This document shows positions 42,680 to 51,020 of a stretch of 64,000 nucleotides of DNA, one piece after another. This DNA is from Paenibacillus tundrae (GTDB lineage Bacteria; Bacillota; Bacilli; Paenibacillales; Paenibacillaceae). Position 1 is the first letter of the stretch. Every line of letters starts with the position of its first letter. The position numbers were made by a program, and so were the translations under genes. The notes below the pieces were generated by a model. That model had not been told where the DNA came from, made no database searches, and was given only the letters and a program-made list of their open reading frames with translations. The stretch covers positions 2,232,001 to 2,296,000 of the forward strand of contig NZ_CP145605.1 in NCBI RefSeq assembly GCF_036884255.1, in the 5' to 3' direction.

Positions 42680-44440
42680 TTAGCCTCCTCCTTTACGAAG
42701 ATCGAGCTTGGTAATCAAAGGCACTTCATCTGCGACCTCGCGCTGGATGGAGTTCAGTGATTGTCCTAGTGAATCCATCTTGAGACGTAGATCCTCTTCA
42801 TTTTGCGATTCCAGCAAAATTTTGGTTAAGCTTTTCTCGATGGATTCCTTCTTCTCAAGCCGCTCCAGAATAACATCTAGTCCACCGATCACCATCTCAA
42901 ACATGTTGATTTTCTCATGTAGTAGATGCAAAATATGCTCTTCAATGGTGCCTGTCGTGGATAGATTGAAGATATTAACGTCATTCTGCTGTCCCAACCG
43001 GTGTACCCGTCCGATTCGTTGCTCCACCCGCATGGGATTCCAAGGCAGGTCAAAGTTAATCATATGGTGGCAGAATTGTAGGTTAATGCCTTCACCGCCG
43101 GCTTCGGTTGCAATCATGGCCTGAACCCGTCCACGGAACAGATCCATCATCCAATCCTTTTTCCCCCGGTTCATGCCGCCTCGGTAGGGTACAGCAGTAA
43201 GTCCGTTATTGCGAAAATAATTAAGGAGATACTCCTGCGTTGCCCGGTATTCAGTGAAAATGATTACCTTCTCATTCATATTGCGAATCAGTTCCATCGT
43301 TTTCTCAGCTTTGGTATTTTCCTTAATCGCTTTGATATGAGCAACGAGTTCCCAGATTTTGTCGCGAAGAGGGGAGTCGAGTGGAAGCTTCTTCGACAGG
43401 TTGACGAGTGTTACGAATACAGCATCCCTACTGCTACATACTTCTCGTTGTAATGTAACGAGTGAGAGCATGCTGCTCAGATTGCCACCAGCTTCCTGAT
43501 ACTGGTCCTTCACAAACGAGGTCACACCGTCATATAGTGCCTGTTCTTCGGGTGATAGTTGCAGATTGACGTTGGAGACGTTCCGCTTGGTGAACTGAAC
43601 AGGCCCTTCGCCGCGTCTGTTACGGATCATGACTTTGGACAATTCATCCTTAAGCTGTTCTTGGTTTTTCGGAACGCGCTTATCCACGACGAAGTTGGCG
43701 GCAAAATCACCCTGACGGCCAAGCTGACCCGGCTTGAGCAGATTAATCAGATTAAACAGTTCACTCATGTCATTCTGCACCGGTGTCGCTGTAAGCAAGA
43801 GACAGTATTTTTTGCGCAATTTGAGCATGAATTGATAGTTTGTTGTTTTCTTATTTTTGAGCTTATGAGCTTCATCGATAATAATCATGTCATAATCGAT
43901 ATTCAGTAACATGTCTTTGTGCGGATCACGCTTGGCAGTGTCCATGGAAGCAACAACAACTTCATTTTGCCAGGAGTATGCTTTTTTCTGAGCAACGGCA
44001 GGAATGCCGAATTTCGAATTCAGCTCTCGTACCCACTGCAGTACAAGTGAGGCAGGGACAAGGATAAGCACTTTGGATACAAGACCACGAACCATATATT
44101 CTTTGAGGATAAGGCCGGCTTCAATCGTTTTACCCAGTCCCACTTCGTCGGCGAGAATGGCTCGGCCAGACATTTCAAATAACACTTTGCGCGCCGTGTC
44201 CATCTGGTGAGGGAGTGGGGTCAGACCTTGCAAATGCTTCAAACATTGGATTTCGTCAAAATTCGGAATTAGATTCGTCTCTTCGGCCTGAATACCTAAT
44301 TGAAAGAGTCGATAATCTCCCCAAGGCCCCCCTTTATCCAAACGGGATTCAAGCTGGGTAAGCCAGCTTCGATCAAACTCCAGTGGTACCGGCATTTCGG
44401 ATATAGTCTGTTTGCTGTGGAGCGGATTTTTCCGGTTCAT
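42680..44440 (-). CDS. yqhH: YqhH, SNF2-family DEAD/DEAH helicase
   Basis: A 586-residue Swi2/Snf2-like DNA translocase. Motifs are Walker A LADEVGLGKTIEAGLILKE, DEAH (MIIIDEAHKLKN), motif III LLTATPVQN, then in the second lobe MIATEAGGEGINLQFC (motif V) and RVEQRIGRVHRLGQ (motif VI). No extra DNA-binding domain is visible; the C-terminal 70 residues are charged helices. ATG 44440 has GGGAGGT eight bases upstream, better than the ATG at 44455. The product acts in the cytoplasm, probably with YqhG. Not a restriction enzyme: there is no nuclease domain. Confidence 0.9.
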   Translation of the reverse strand: MNRKNPLHSKQTISEMPVPLEFDRSWLTQLESRLDKGGPWGDYRLFQLGIQAEETNLIPNFDEIQCLKHLQGLTPLPHQMDTARKVLFEMSGRAILADEVGLGKTIEAGLILKEYMVRGLVSKVLILVPASLVLQWVRELNSKFGIPAVAQKKAYSWQNEVVVASMDTAKRDPHKDMLLNIDYDMIIIDEAHKLKNKKTTNYQFMLKLRKKYCLLLTATPVQNDMSELFNLINLLKPGQLGRQGDFAANFVVDKRVPKNQEQLKDELSKVMIRNRRGEGPVQFTKRNVSNVNLQLSPEEQALYDGVTSFVKDQYQEAGGNLSSMLSLVTLQREVCSSRDAVFVTLVNLSKKLPLDSPLRDKIWELVAHIKAIKENTKAEKTMELIRNMNEKVIIFTEYRATQEYLLNYFRNNGLTAVPYRGGMNRGKKDWMMDLFRGRVQAMIATEAGGEGINLQFCHHMINFDLPWNPMRVEQRIGRVHRLGQQNDVNIFNLSTTGTIEEHILHLLHEKINMFEMVIGGLDVILERLEKKESIEKSLTKILLESQNEEDLRLKMDSLGQSLNSIQREVADEVPLITKLDLRKGGG

Positions 44441-44768
44441 GCTGCTACCTCCCATGCCATTCGAGATGACGTTTATTCGTAGGTAATAGTATGGACGAAT
44501 GAGAGACAGTTCATAACCAGATTCAGAATTCTATATGCACGGCTGTATTTTCCCAAAAAGTTCACAGAGTTCGTATTCATACGTCTGAGGGTGATTGAGG
44601 AAGCTTGTCCGAGTATTCATGAATGCGAGGAACGGCTATGATATAAATCACATGGAAAATCAATATATGGTGTAATATACTTGAATATAATCACTATATG
44701 TGGTGTTTAGTCATAATTTAATCGTAGAGCAAAATTGAACCGTTACTGTTATTCCGGGGAGGCTGAGC
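44441..44768 (+). promoter_or_regulatory. nrdJ control region with two NrdR-like boxes
   Basis: Two 16-base sites, AATCAATATATGGTGT (44658-44673) and TCACTATATGTGGTGT (44691-44706), each share 13 of 16 bases with NrdR boxes as I recall them (ACACWATATATAGTGT). Their starts are 33 bases apart, about three helical turns. A TATAAT (44686-44691) lies between them. The rest of this 330-base space shows no gene. Confidence 0.65.
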
Positions 44769-47474
44769 GTGGCGATGAAAACGAACAAACGATCACACAA
44801 GTTAGAGGGACTAAGCGAGAAAATATTTCTAGACCGATATGCCTGGAAGAACGCAGATTCGAATCATGCAAAGGTCGGGGATGTTGTATTGGTATTAACA
44901 AAGGATGACCCTAAATTTCCAACGAAGGAAGTTGGGGAGATCATAGAACGTGAGGGTCAGCTGGTTCAAGTGAGAACCCGAAGCGGAGAGATCGTCAAGA
45001 CGGATGTAGAGAAGCTGACGCTTAATATAGAAAAGACACCTGAAGAGATGTGGGATCGCCTGGCTAAAGCGATGGCCTCCGTTGAATTCACCCCTGAACA
45101 ACGAACGACATGGGAATCTCGATTCCGCTCGGTATTAGATGATTGGAAGCTCGTACCAGGAGGTCGGATTGCTGCGGGTGCTGGTGCAAGTGATGAACTC
45201 ACGCTGTTTAATTGTTATGTTATCCCTTCGCCGCAGGATAGCCGCGGTGGTATTATGAAAACGTTGACTGAAATGACTGAGATTATGGCACGCGGAGGTG
45301 GCGTGGGGATTAATTTGTCTTCCTTACGACCTCGCCGAGCTGTTGTTAAAGGGGTTAATGGATCATCGAGCGGATCCGTGTCTTGGGGTGGCTTGTTCAG
45401 TTATACTACCGGACTGATTGAACAAGGAGGAAGTCGGCGAGGCGCCTTAATGCTGATGATGAACGATTGGCACCCTGACGTGCTTGATTTTATTACGGTG
45501 AAACAAACGATGGGTCAGGTCACGAATGCGAACCTATCCGTATGTGTAAGTAATGGATTTATGGAAGCCGTTAAACAGGACGGTGACTGGGAGCTTGTTT
45601 TTCCAGATACAACTGACCCCAATTATGATAACGAGTGGAACGGAGACCTTCAGAAATGGAGAGATGCTGGTCGCTCTGTCATTCCATATCGTACAGTTAA
45701 AGCCCGGGACATCTGGCGTACTATCATTGAATCTGCTTGGAAATCCGCAGAGCCAGGCGTTGTATTTATGGAGTACTACAATCAAATGTCGAACAGTTGG
45801 TATTTCAACCCGATTATCTGTACGAATCCCTGTGGAGAACAGGGCTTGCCAGGGTGGGGGGTATGTAATCTGTCAGCAATCAATCTATCCAAATTCTATG
45901 ACGCAGATGCAGATGATGTAGCTTGGGGAGAACTGGCGGAGACTACACGTGTTTCGGCGAGATTTTTGGATAATGTAATTGATGCGACGCCGTATCATTT
46001 TGAAGAGAATAGACAGAACCAGCAGCATGAACGTCGGGTGGGGCTGGGCACGATGGGACTCGCAGAGCTAATGATCAAACTTCGTATTCGATATGGCAGC
46101 CCAGAGTCACTGGAGTTTCTAGATAAGCTGTATGGATTCATTGCGAAGGAAGCCTATCTGGCATCGGCAGAGATCGCGGCTGAGAAGGGCTCGTTCCCTG
46201 CTTTTGAAGTAGAACCATATCTGCAGAGCGGTTTTATGAAAAATATGGTTGCGACGTATCCGGAAGTGGGGGAGGCTATACGGAAACAGGGCATTCGTAA
46301 TGTCACCCTAATCACTCAGGCTCCGACTGGAAGTACAGGAACGATGGTGGGTACATCAACAGGTATTGAACCATACTTTGCTTTTAAGTATTTCCGTCAG
46401 AGCCGGCTTGGTTATGATGAACAGTTTGTACCGATTGCACAGGAGTGGCTGGATGCCCATCCAGATGAGTCACTTCCAGCGTACTTTGTAACCGCGATGG
46501 ATCTATCCGCTGAGAATCATATTCGCGTGCAAGCAGCCATTCAGCAGTGGGTGGATAGCTCTATATCCAAAACAGCTAACTGTCCAGCCGATTTTACGGT
46601 CGAAGATACTGCGCAGCTCTACGAGCTTGCCTATGATCTGGGTTGCAAAGGGGTTACGATCTATCGAGATGGTAGTAGGGATGTGCAGGTGTTATCCACT
46701 TCGAAGAAGGAAGAGGTAAAGGAAGAACGACAAGTAGCGGCAAAAGCACAGGAAGCACACGAAATGCAAGAAAAGGCATTGAATACACAAGAATCTACGT
46801 CAGAAGCAAAAGCAGGATTAGAGACAGTAGTTGGATCGGATGTAGCAGCCACCTCTGCCAAAGTGCTGGATAAACAGTACAGAAGCCGCCCTCAGGTGCT
46901 GCGTGGAGCCACTTACAAAATTAATACCCCATTTGGAATGGCTTATATTACGATCAATGACCTAGAAGGTATTCCAGCCGAGATTTTCCTAAATGTAGGT
47001 AAAGCAGGTTCAGATGTATTTGCCATGGCAGAGGCTCTTGGACGGGTCTGCTCTCTGTTTCTGCGGTACGGTGACCATGGACATAAAGTGGAACTGCTCA
47101 TTAAGCACTTGAAGGGCATCGGAGGTTCAGGAGCAATTGGATTTGGCGTGAATCGGGTTGAATCTATTGCAGATGCAGTTGCCAAAGCTTTGGAAAGTCA
47201 TGTACAGAATCAAGGTATAGAGAACGAGCCAAATTTAAGCATAAATCACAGTCATTCGGATTCCCTCCAAACGGATACGGGTAACGTAGAGACATGGAGA
47301 GAAGATTTAATCAAGGACACGAACCATGCTGCTACGCTTGAATCAACAGGAGGAACGGGGCGTGTTTCTATTACTGAATCGAGAGACTTATGTCCTTCAT
47401 GTGGTTCAGCAACCCTAATCAATCTGGAAGGATGCAAAACGTGTAGCAATTGCGGGTACAGTAAATGTAGTTGA
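44769..47474 (+). CDS. nrdJ: Adenosylcobalamin-dependent ribonucleotide reductase (class II, NrdJ)
   Basis: A 901-residue enzyme that makes deoxyribonucleotides with adenosylcobalamin as radical source, independent of oxygen. C149 (TLFNCYVIPSP) and C366 (GVCNLSAINL) are the redox pair, and C355 in TNPCGEQ is the thiyl-radical position; C355 and C366 are 11 apart as in other class II enzymes. Residues about 30-85 form a KOW-like N-terminal domain. After the barrel comes a Glu/Lys-rich linker (about 640-680), a TSCPD-like domain (MAYITINDLEGIPAEIF), and a C-terminal zinc ribbon (CPSCG then CSNCGYSKCS) whose cysteines re-reduce the active site. GTG start; GGGGAGG upstream. Confidence 0.94.
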   Translation: MAMKTNKRSHKLEGLSEKIFLDRYAWKNADSNHAKVGDVVLVLTKDDPKFPTKEVGEIIEREGQLVQVRTRSGEIVKTDVEKLTLNIEKTPEEMWDRLAKAMASVEFTPEQRTTWESRFRSVLDDWKLVPGGRIAAGAGASDELTLFNCYVIPSPQDSRGGIMKTLTEMTEIMARGGGVGINLSSLRPRRAVVKGVNGSSSGSVSWGGLFSYTTGLIEQGGSRRGALMLMMNDWHPDVLDFITVKQTMGQVTNANLSVCVSNGFMEAVKQDGDWELVFPDTTDPNYDNEWNGDLQKWRDAGRSVIPYRTVKARDIWRTIIESAWKSAEPGVVFMEYYNQMSNSWYFNPIICTNPCGEQGLPGWGVCNLSAINLSKFYDADADDVAWGELAETTRVSARFLDNVIDATPYHFEENRQNQQHERRVGLGTMGLAELMIKLRIRYGSPESLEFLDKLYGFIAKEAYLASAEIAAEKGSFPAFEVEPYLQSGFMKNMVATYPEVGEAIRKQGIRNVTLITQAPTGSTGTMVGTSTGIEPYFAFKYFRQSRLGYDEQFVPIAQEWLDAHPDESLPAYFVTAMDLSAENHIRVQAAIQQWVDSSISKTANCPADFTVEDTAQLYELAYDLGCKGVTIYRDGSRDVQVLSTSKKEEVKEERQVAAKAQEAHEMQEKALNTQESTSEAKAGLETVVGSDVAATSAKVLDKQYRSRPQVLRGATYKINTPFGMAYITINDLEGIPAEIFLNVGKAGSDVFAMAEALGRVCSLFLRYGDHGHKVELLIKHLKGIGGSGAIGFGVNRVESIADAVAKALESHVQNQGIENEPNLSINHSHSDSLQTDTGNVETWREDLIKDTNHAATLESTGGTGRVSITESRDLCPSCGSATLINLEGCKTCSNCGYSKCS

Positions 47475-48131
47475 ATGAAAAGATTGAATTAATCAAGACG
47501 AAACTGTGATTGTGTAAAATAAGAGATAAATATTGCAATAATAGCGAAGAAATTTCGCCAGAAAAGTGATAAAATTAATTTTGCAATAGAATGTATTAAT
47601 ATTCATCTATGTTTCAAAAAGCTTGTAGCTATTAAGTTACAGGCTTTTTGAAATATTTTTATTTTTAGTGTTCCTCATGAGTTCCGAGTTATTAAGAGTT
47701 CAAATGCATTCTTGCTAAATTTTAAAATCGATTAATAGCTGATCTTTTTTAATTTTGTCACCAGTAGCCATATTATGTTCAAATCACTTTTATTTTTATG
47801 AAACAGAGTTCATGTCTTGGATAGAGTTCTGTGGTGCTGGTCTCCGGGACTGTAAATTGTAGGGAAACGAGGGTAAACTCCAGCGCTTTTAAATTACAGG
47901 TCTGGATTAAAATACGAATTAATAGCAGGGTCTTTTAATCATCAAAATTTCTTGAAAATCGAAGTTCCGTTTTTGAAAGACTAATTTTTGTCAAAAATAA
48001 GGCGTGTAGTTCAAAAGAATTATATAAAAGGTAGGGCTAATGTATAAAATAATTGAAATTTTATGTTATAATTTGGATAAAAGAGATCTCTAATATGTAT
48101 ATTATATCTTTGAAAGGAGAGTGTTGCTACT
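47475..48131. other. AT-rich intergenic region before the defense island
   Basis: About 650 bases with no convincing gene. A terminator (TTTCAAAAAGCTTGTA at 47612-47627 with 47638-47653, one mismatch) ends nrdJ transcription. The remainder is markedly AT-rich and contains no tRNA or clear direct repeat that I could identify as an attachment site. An extended -10 box TGTTATAAT (ending 48072) is the likely promoter of the downstream operon; GAAAGGAGAG (48112-48121) is the ribosome site of the first gene. Confidence 0.6.
47612..47653 (+). terminator. Terminator of nrdJ
   Basis: 16-bp stem with one mismatch (47612-47627 with 47638-47653), followed by a T-rich stretch. Confidence 0.8.
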
Positions 48132-49196
48132 TTGTCTATTCATGTCAAAGTATTGCCTGCGACTTACGGTGACTCAATTATAGTAACTTTAGTTAATGAT
48201 TTAAAAGAAAAGCGAAATATTTTAATTGATGGCGGAGTAGGGTGGTCAAGCTATAAATCATTAAAAAATGAAATAGAGTTAATTTGTGGACGGGGGGAAG
48301 AAATAGATTTATTAGTAGTGACCCATATCGACGAGGATCATATATCAGGGATTATAGAGTTGTTTGAAGACAGTGATATTAATAAACAAATATTTAAAGA
48401 AATATGGTTTAATACTGGTCAAAATGTTGCTGAGTTATTTGGAGAAGTGTGGGATGAAAGTCGCGGTTATCCCATTGCAGATACAAGAAAAATTGAGAAA
48501 AGTATAACAGATGGTGTGATTTTCGAATCTTTAATTGAAAATTTAGAAATGTGGAAGAATGATTTATGGTACTTTCAAAAGGATGCCATTATTGAAAGAT
48601 TTGGTGCTGAAATTAAGATACTGTCGCCTAGTAAGTTGGGTTTGGAAAAATTACATAAAGAATGGACCTATGAGAAAAATAGTAATGTGAAAATGTCACG
48701 TCCATGTTCAACAGATTATCATTTACCACTCAGCGAACTAATTAAGAAGAAATATAGTAAAGATCGCTCCATTCCAAATTTAAGTAGTATTTCGTTACTT
48801 ATAAAGTTTCAAGAAGATAATGTTCTTTTACTAGGTGATTCTCATGCGGAGACTATTGTAGAGTCGCTTACAGTATTGGGCTATACAACTCAAGATAAGC
48901 TTCAAGTTGCTTTAACAAAGGTATCCCACCATGGTAGTAAAAGAAACACGAGCGACGATCTGCTTAGTCTTATTGATTGTAAGAATTTTGTTATTAGTAC
49001 AGATGGTAGTAGTCATTGTTTGCCGAATAAGGAGACAATTGCAAGAATAATTTCGAGCCAACCGGATTGTAACATCATTTTCAACTATAGAATCCCCGGT
49101 ATCTTTTTGGATGATGACTTAAAATCTTTTAATTTCACATACGAATATTTAGAAGATAAGCAATACACATTTGTTATAGGAGAAGATGAGGTTTGA
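48132..49196 (+). CDS. MBL-fold hydrolase of a Lamassu/ABC-3C-type defense operon
   Basis: A 354-residue metallo-beta-lactamase fold protein without a signal peptide, in the ComEC-like branch. The zinc motif is T-H65-I-D67-E-D69-H70 (H-x-D-x-D-H, where the usual second His is Asp), followed by LLLGDSHAE (D236, H238) and KVSHHGSKRNTS (H266, H267). These are all the expected ligand positions, so it is probably an active hydrolase or nuclease. Start is TTG after GAAAGGAGAG. It shares a TTGA overlap with the next gene. In DefenseFinder-style naming this is the 'hydrolase' of a Lamassu hydrolase-plus-protease type. Codon use is AT-rich, unlike most of its neighbours outside the island, suggesting transfer. 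Confidence 0.85.
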   Translation: MSIHVKVLPATYGDSIIVTLVNDLKEKRNILIDGGVGWSSYKSLKNEIELICGRGEEIDLLVVTHIDEDHISGIIELFEDSDINKQIFKEIWFNTGQNVAELFGEVWDESRGYPIADTRKIEKSITDGVIFESLIENLEMWKNDLWYFQKDAIIERFGAEIKILSPSKLGLEKLHKEWTYEKNSNVKMSRPCSTDYHLPLSELIKKKYSKDRSIPNLSSISLLIKFQEDNVLLLGDSHAETIVESLTVLGYTTQDKLQVALTKVSHHGSKRNTSDDLLSLIDCKNFVISTDGSSHCLPNKETIARIISSQPDCNIIFNYRIPGIFLDDDLKSFNFTYEYLEDKQYTFVIGEDEV

Positions 49197-50467
49197 GAGC
49201 TGAAGAAGTATTACAAAGAGTTGCAGTTATTGTTGATGGTGTCGGGAATTCCGGAAGTGGATTCTTAATTCAGCCAAACACGGTGGAGTTCTCTTATGTC
49301 ATAACTGCAAAACATTGTTTAGGAAAAAGCGATAGCTTTCCTGTAATTCGTACTTTTAATTTGTCTACAGGGTATCAACAAAATATAACTGTCTTAGATG
49401 TCACATCAACAAACGATGAAATTGACGTTACAATAATAAAGGTAAACTATATTGAAGGACTTCCTACTTTAACCTTTGGTGAAGCTGAATTAAATATGGA
49501 AGCATTCGTTTATGGATTTCCAAATAAATTAAAAGTTGGGGAAGTTAAAGATAAGAGACATGCTGTAAAGGCAAAAGTTTCTTTTCGTCAAGAACCAAAA
49601 ATAGAATTAACATCTGAACCAGCAATGTTTACATTTGGTAGTAGTGCAGCTGCAAATTTTGAATCTCTCTCTGGTTCAGGAGTTTATTGGTTAGCGGAAG
49701 ACAATATTAGCGTGATTGGTATGTTTACTGGTTTTAAAACACCAGATGGAGCATGGGATTGCTTAGTGGCTACAGATTCAAAAATGATAAATATTCATTT
49801 GAATTCTGTAGGCTGGCCATTAATTATACGGCAGTCTCATAAGGATTTTAAGCAATATATTGAAGAAACATTTACTCACTTAGATGAATATGCACAAACA
49901 TTATTAAAGGTGAAAGCAACACAACTAAAGCAAATAACGCCCTCACATATTATCGAAACTTTTCAGGAAAAGTTATATCTTCCACATGATGATACATATA
50001 ATCATGACCAGGAATTATGGAAAGGTTGGTTGGCATTACTGACATACCTTTCCTTAGAAATGGATATAAATAAGCTTAACCTTAATCAAATTAAAAGAAA
50101 CGAAAACAATCTACGCTTTTATTTCACAAAGGATAGATTAGAAGATGTTGTAAAAGTGATTTTCACTAAAGGACTGATTTTCGATTTTGAACAAAATGAT
50201 ACTATTCTTATTAATAGTAAAGGTAAAGTCGGAGTAGCCACTTTATCTAAAGAGAGTGTCAAGAGAATTGCTAGTAGAATTGATCAAGCTCTACTGTATG
50301 AAAAAAGAATTAAAATTGATCAACCTAATATTACTAAAGATATTTCTTGTCTTCATTTAGATCAATTTAACCGAAAAATCTCCGAAATAGGATTAGTAGA
50401 TAGTATTTATGAATTAGAGGAATTGCTAAAAAATGTTGTTGCAGGGGTGTTTGAAAATGTTGAATAA
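49193..50467 (+). CDS. Trypsin-like protease of the defense operon with C-terminal extension
   Basis: A 424-residue cytoplasmic protein (no signal peptide). Residues 1-205 form a trypsin-like domain: catalytic H41 in TAKHCLG, D78 in DEIDVTII, and S162 in LSGSGVYWL. All three members of the triad are there. The C-terminal 200 residues are helical (LLKVKATQLKQITPSHIIETF) and fit the ABC-three-component C-terminal domains that couple effectors to the ATPase. Translation is coupled by overlap with both neighbours (TTGA at its start, 11-base overlap at its end). By analogy it should be an effector held inactive until the ATPase senses foreign DNA; this is inference. Confidence 0.85.
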   Translation: MRAEEVLQRVAVIVDGVGNSGSGFLIQPNTVEFSYVITAKHCLGKSDSFPVIRTFNLSTGYQQNITVLDVTSTNDEIDVTIIKVNYIEGLPTLTFGEAELNMEAFVYGFPNKLKVGEVKDKRHAVKAKVSFRQEPKIELTSEPAMFTFGSSAAANFESLSGSGVYWLAEDNISVIGMFTGFKTPDGAWDCLVATDSKMINIHLNSVGWPLIIRQSHKDFKQYIEETFTHLDEYAQTLLKVKATQLKQITPSHIIETFQEKLYLPHDDTYNHDQELWKGWLALLTYLSLEMDINKLNLNQIKRNENNLRFYFTKDRLEDVVKVIFTKGLIFDFEQNDTILINSKGKVGVATLSKESVKRIASRIDQALLYEKRIKIDQPNITKDISCLHLDQFNRKISEIGLVDSIYELEELLKNVVAGVFENVE

Positions 50468-51020
50468 AAGAGATGATATATTGAAACGGATTTCAATCGA
50501 TGATTCTCCAATTAATTATTTACAAGTTGATGTCTGGTCGAAATCAGAAAAAAACTATGATTGTTATGTTTTTGTCTATCATTGTAACAATGTTGAGGAT
50601 CTAGAGGCTTCTTGGCAATATTTTAGTAATGATATAGCTGTGAGGTTTCAAAGTAAGCTGCAGAAACCCATAGAGATATGGAATATATACCTTGTTTTTA
50701 TTGTTAGGGATGTGGTGTTAAAGGAAGTCAAATATAAAATAGAACAGGATAAATATTCTTGTCGAAAAGTAGTGATTGATAATGTCAACTCAAACATTAC
50801 ACAAGAAAACATTATTAACAAAATTATGAGAAAGCTATTTCAACTAAGTATAAATACTAGAAGCGAAGATGAAGAAAACATCGATAGTGTCAAAAGTAAT
50901 GAGAAAAGTTTAATGGAAAAGTTAGATCCTATCAACTCACGATTATCTGCGCTGATAAACAAGGGAATTGAACCATCATTAATATATAATTTATATTTGA
51001 AGGAAGGAGAGCTCACATGA
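50457..51020 (+). CDS. lmuC: Middle component of the defense operon (LmuC / ABC-3C MC-like)
   Basis: A 187-residue soluble protein. The first half has beta-strand patterns (NYDCYVFVYHCNNVEDLEA; NIYLVFIVRDVVLKEVKYKI) and a short conserved-looking stretch EQDKYSCRKVVIDN, then a helical tail. Size, position and the EQDKYSCRKV stretch fit the small middle component found between effector and SMC-like ATPase in Lamassu and ABC-3C systems. The ATG at 50457 overlaps the protease gene by 11 bases, and the last four bases (ATGA) overlap the ATPase gene. Family call is from context and pattern; no motif is diagnostic by itself. Confidence 0.65.
   Translation: MLNKRDDILKRISIDDSPINYLQVDVWSKSEKNYDCYVFVYHCNNVEDLEASWQYFSNDIAVRFQSKLQKPIEIWNIYLVFIVRDVVLKEVKYKIEQDKYSCRKVVIDNVNSNITQENIINKIMRKLFQLSINTRSEDEENIDSVKSNEKSLMEKLDPINSRLSALINKGIEPSLIYNLYLKEGELT

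Noticed and set aside
42680-44440. yqhH as a restriction or phage-defense helicase
   Set aside because: The yqhH-yqhG pair is a conserved Bacillales arrangement, and no nuclease or methylase is present.
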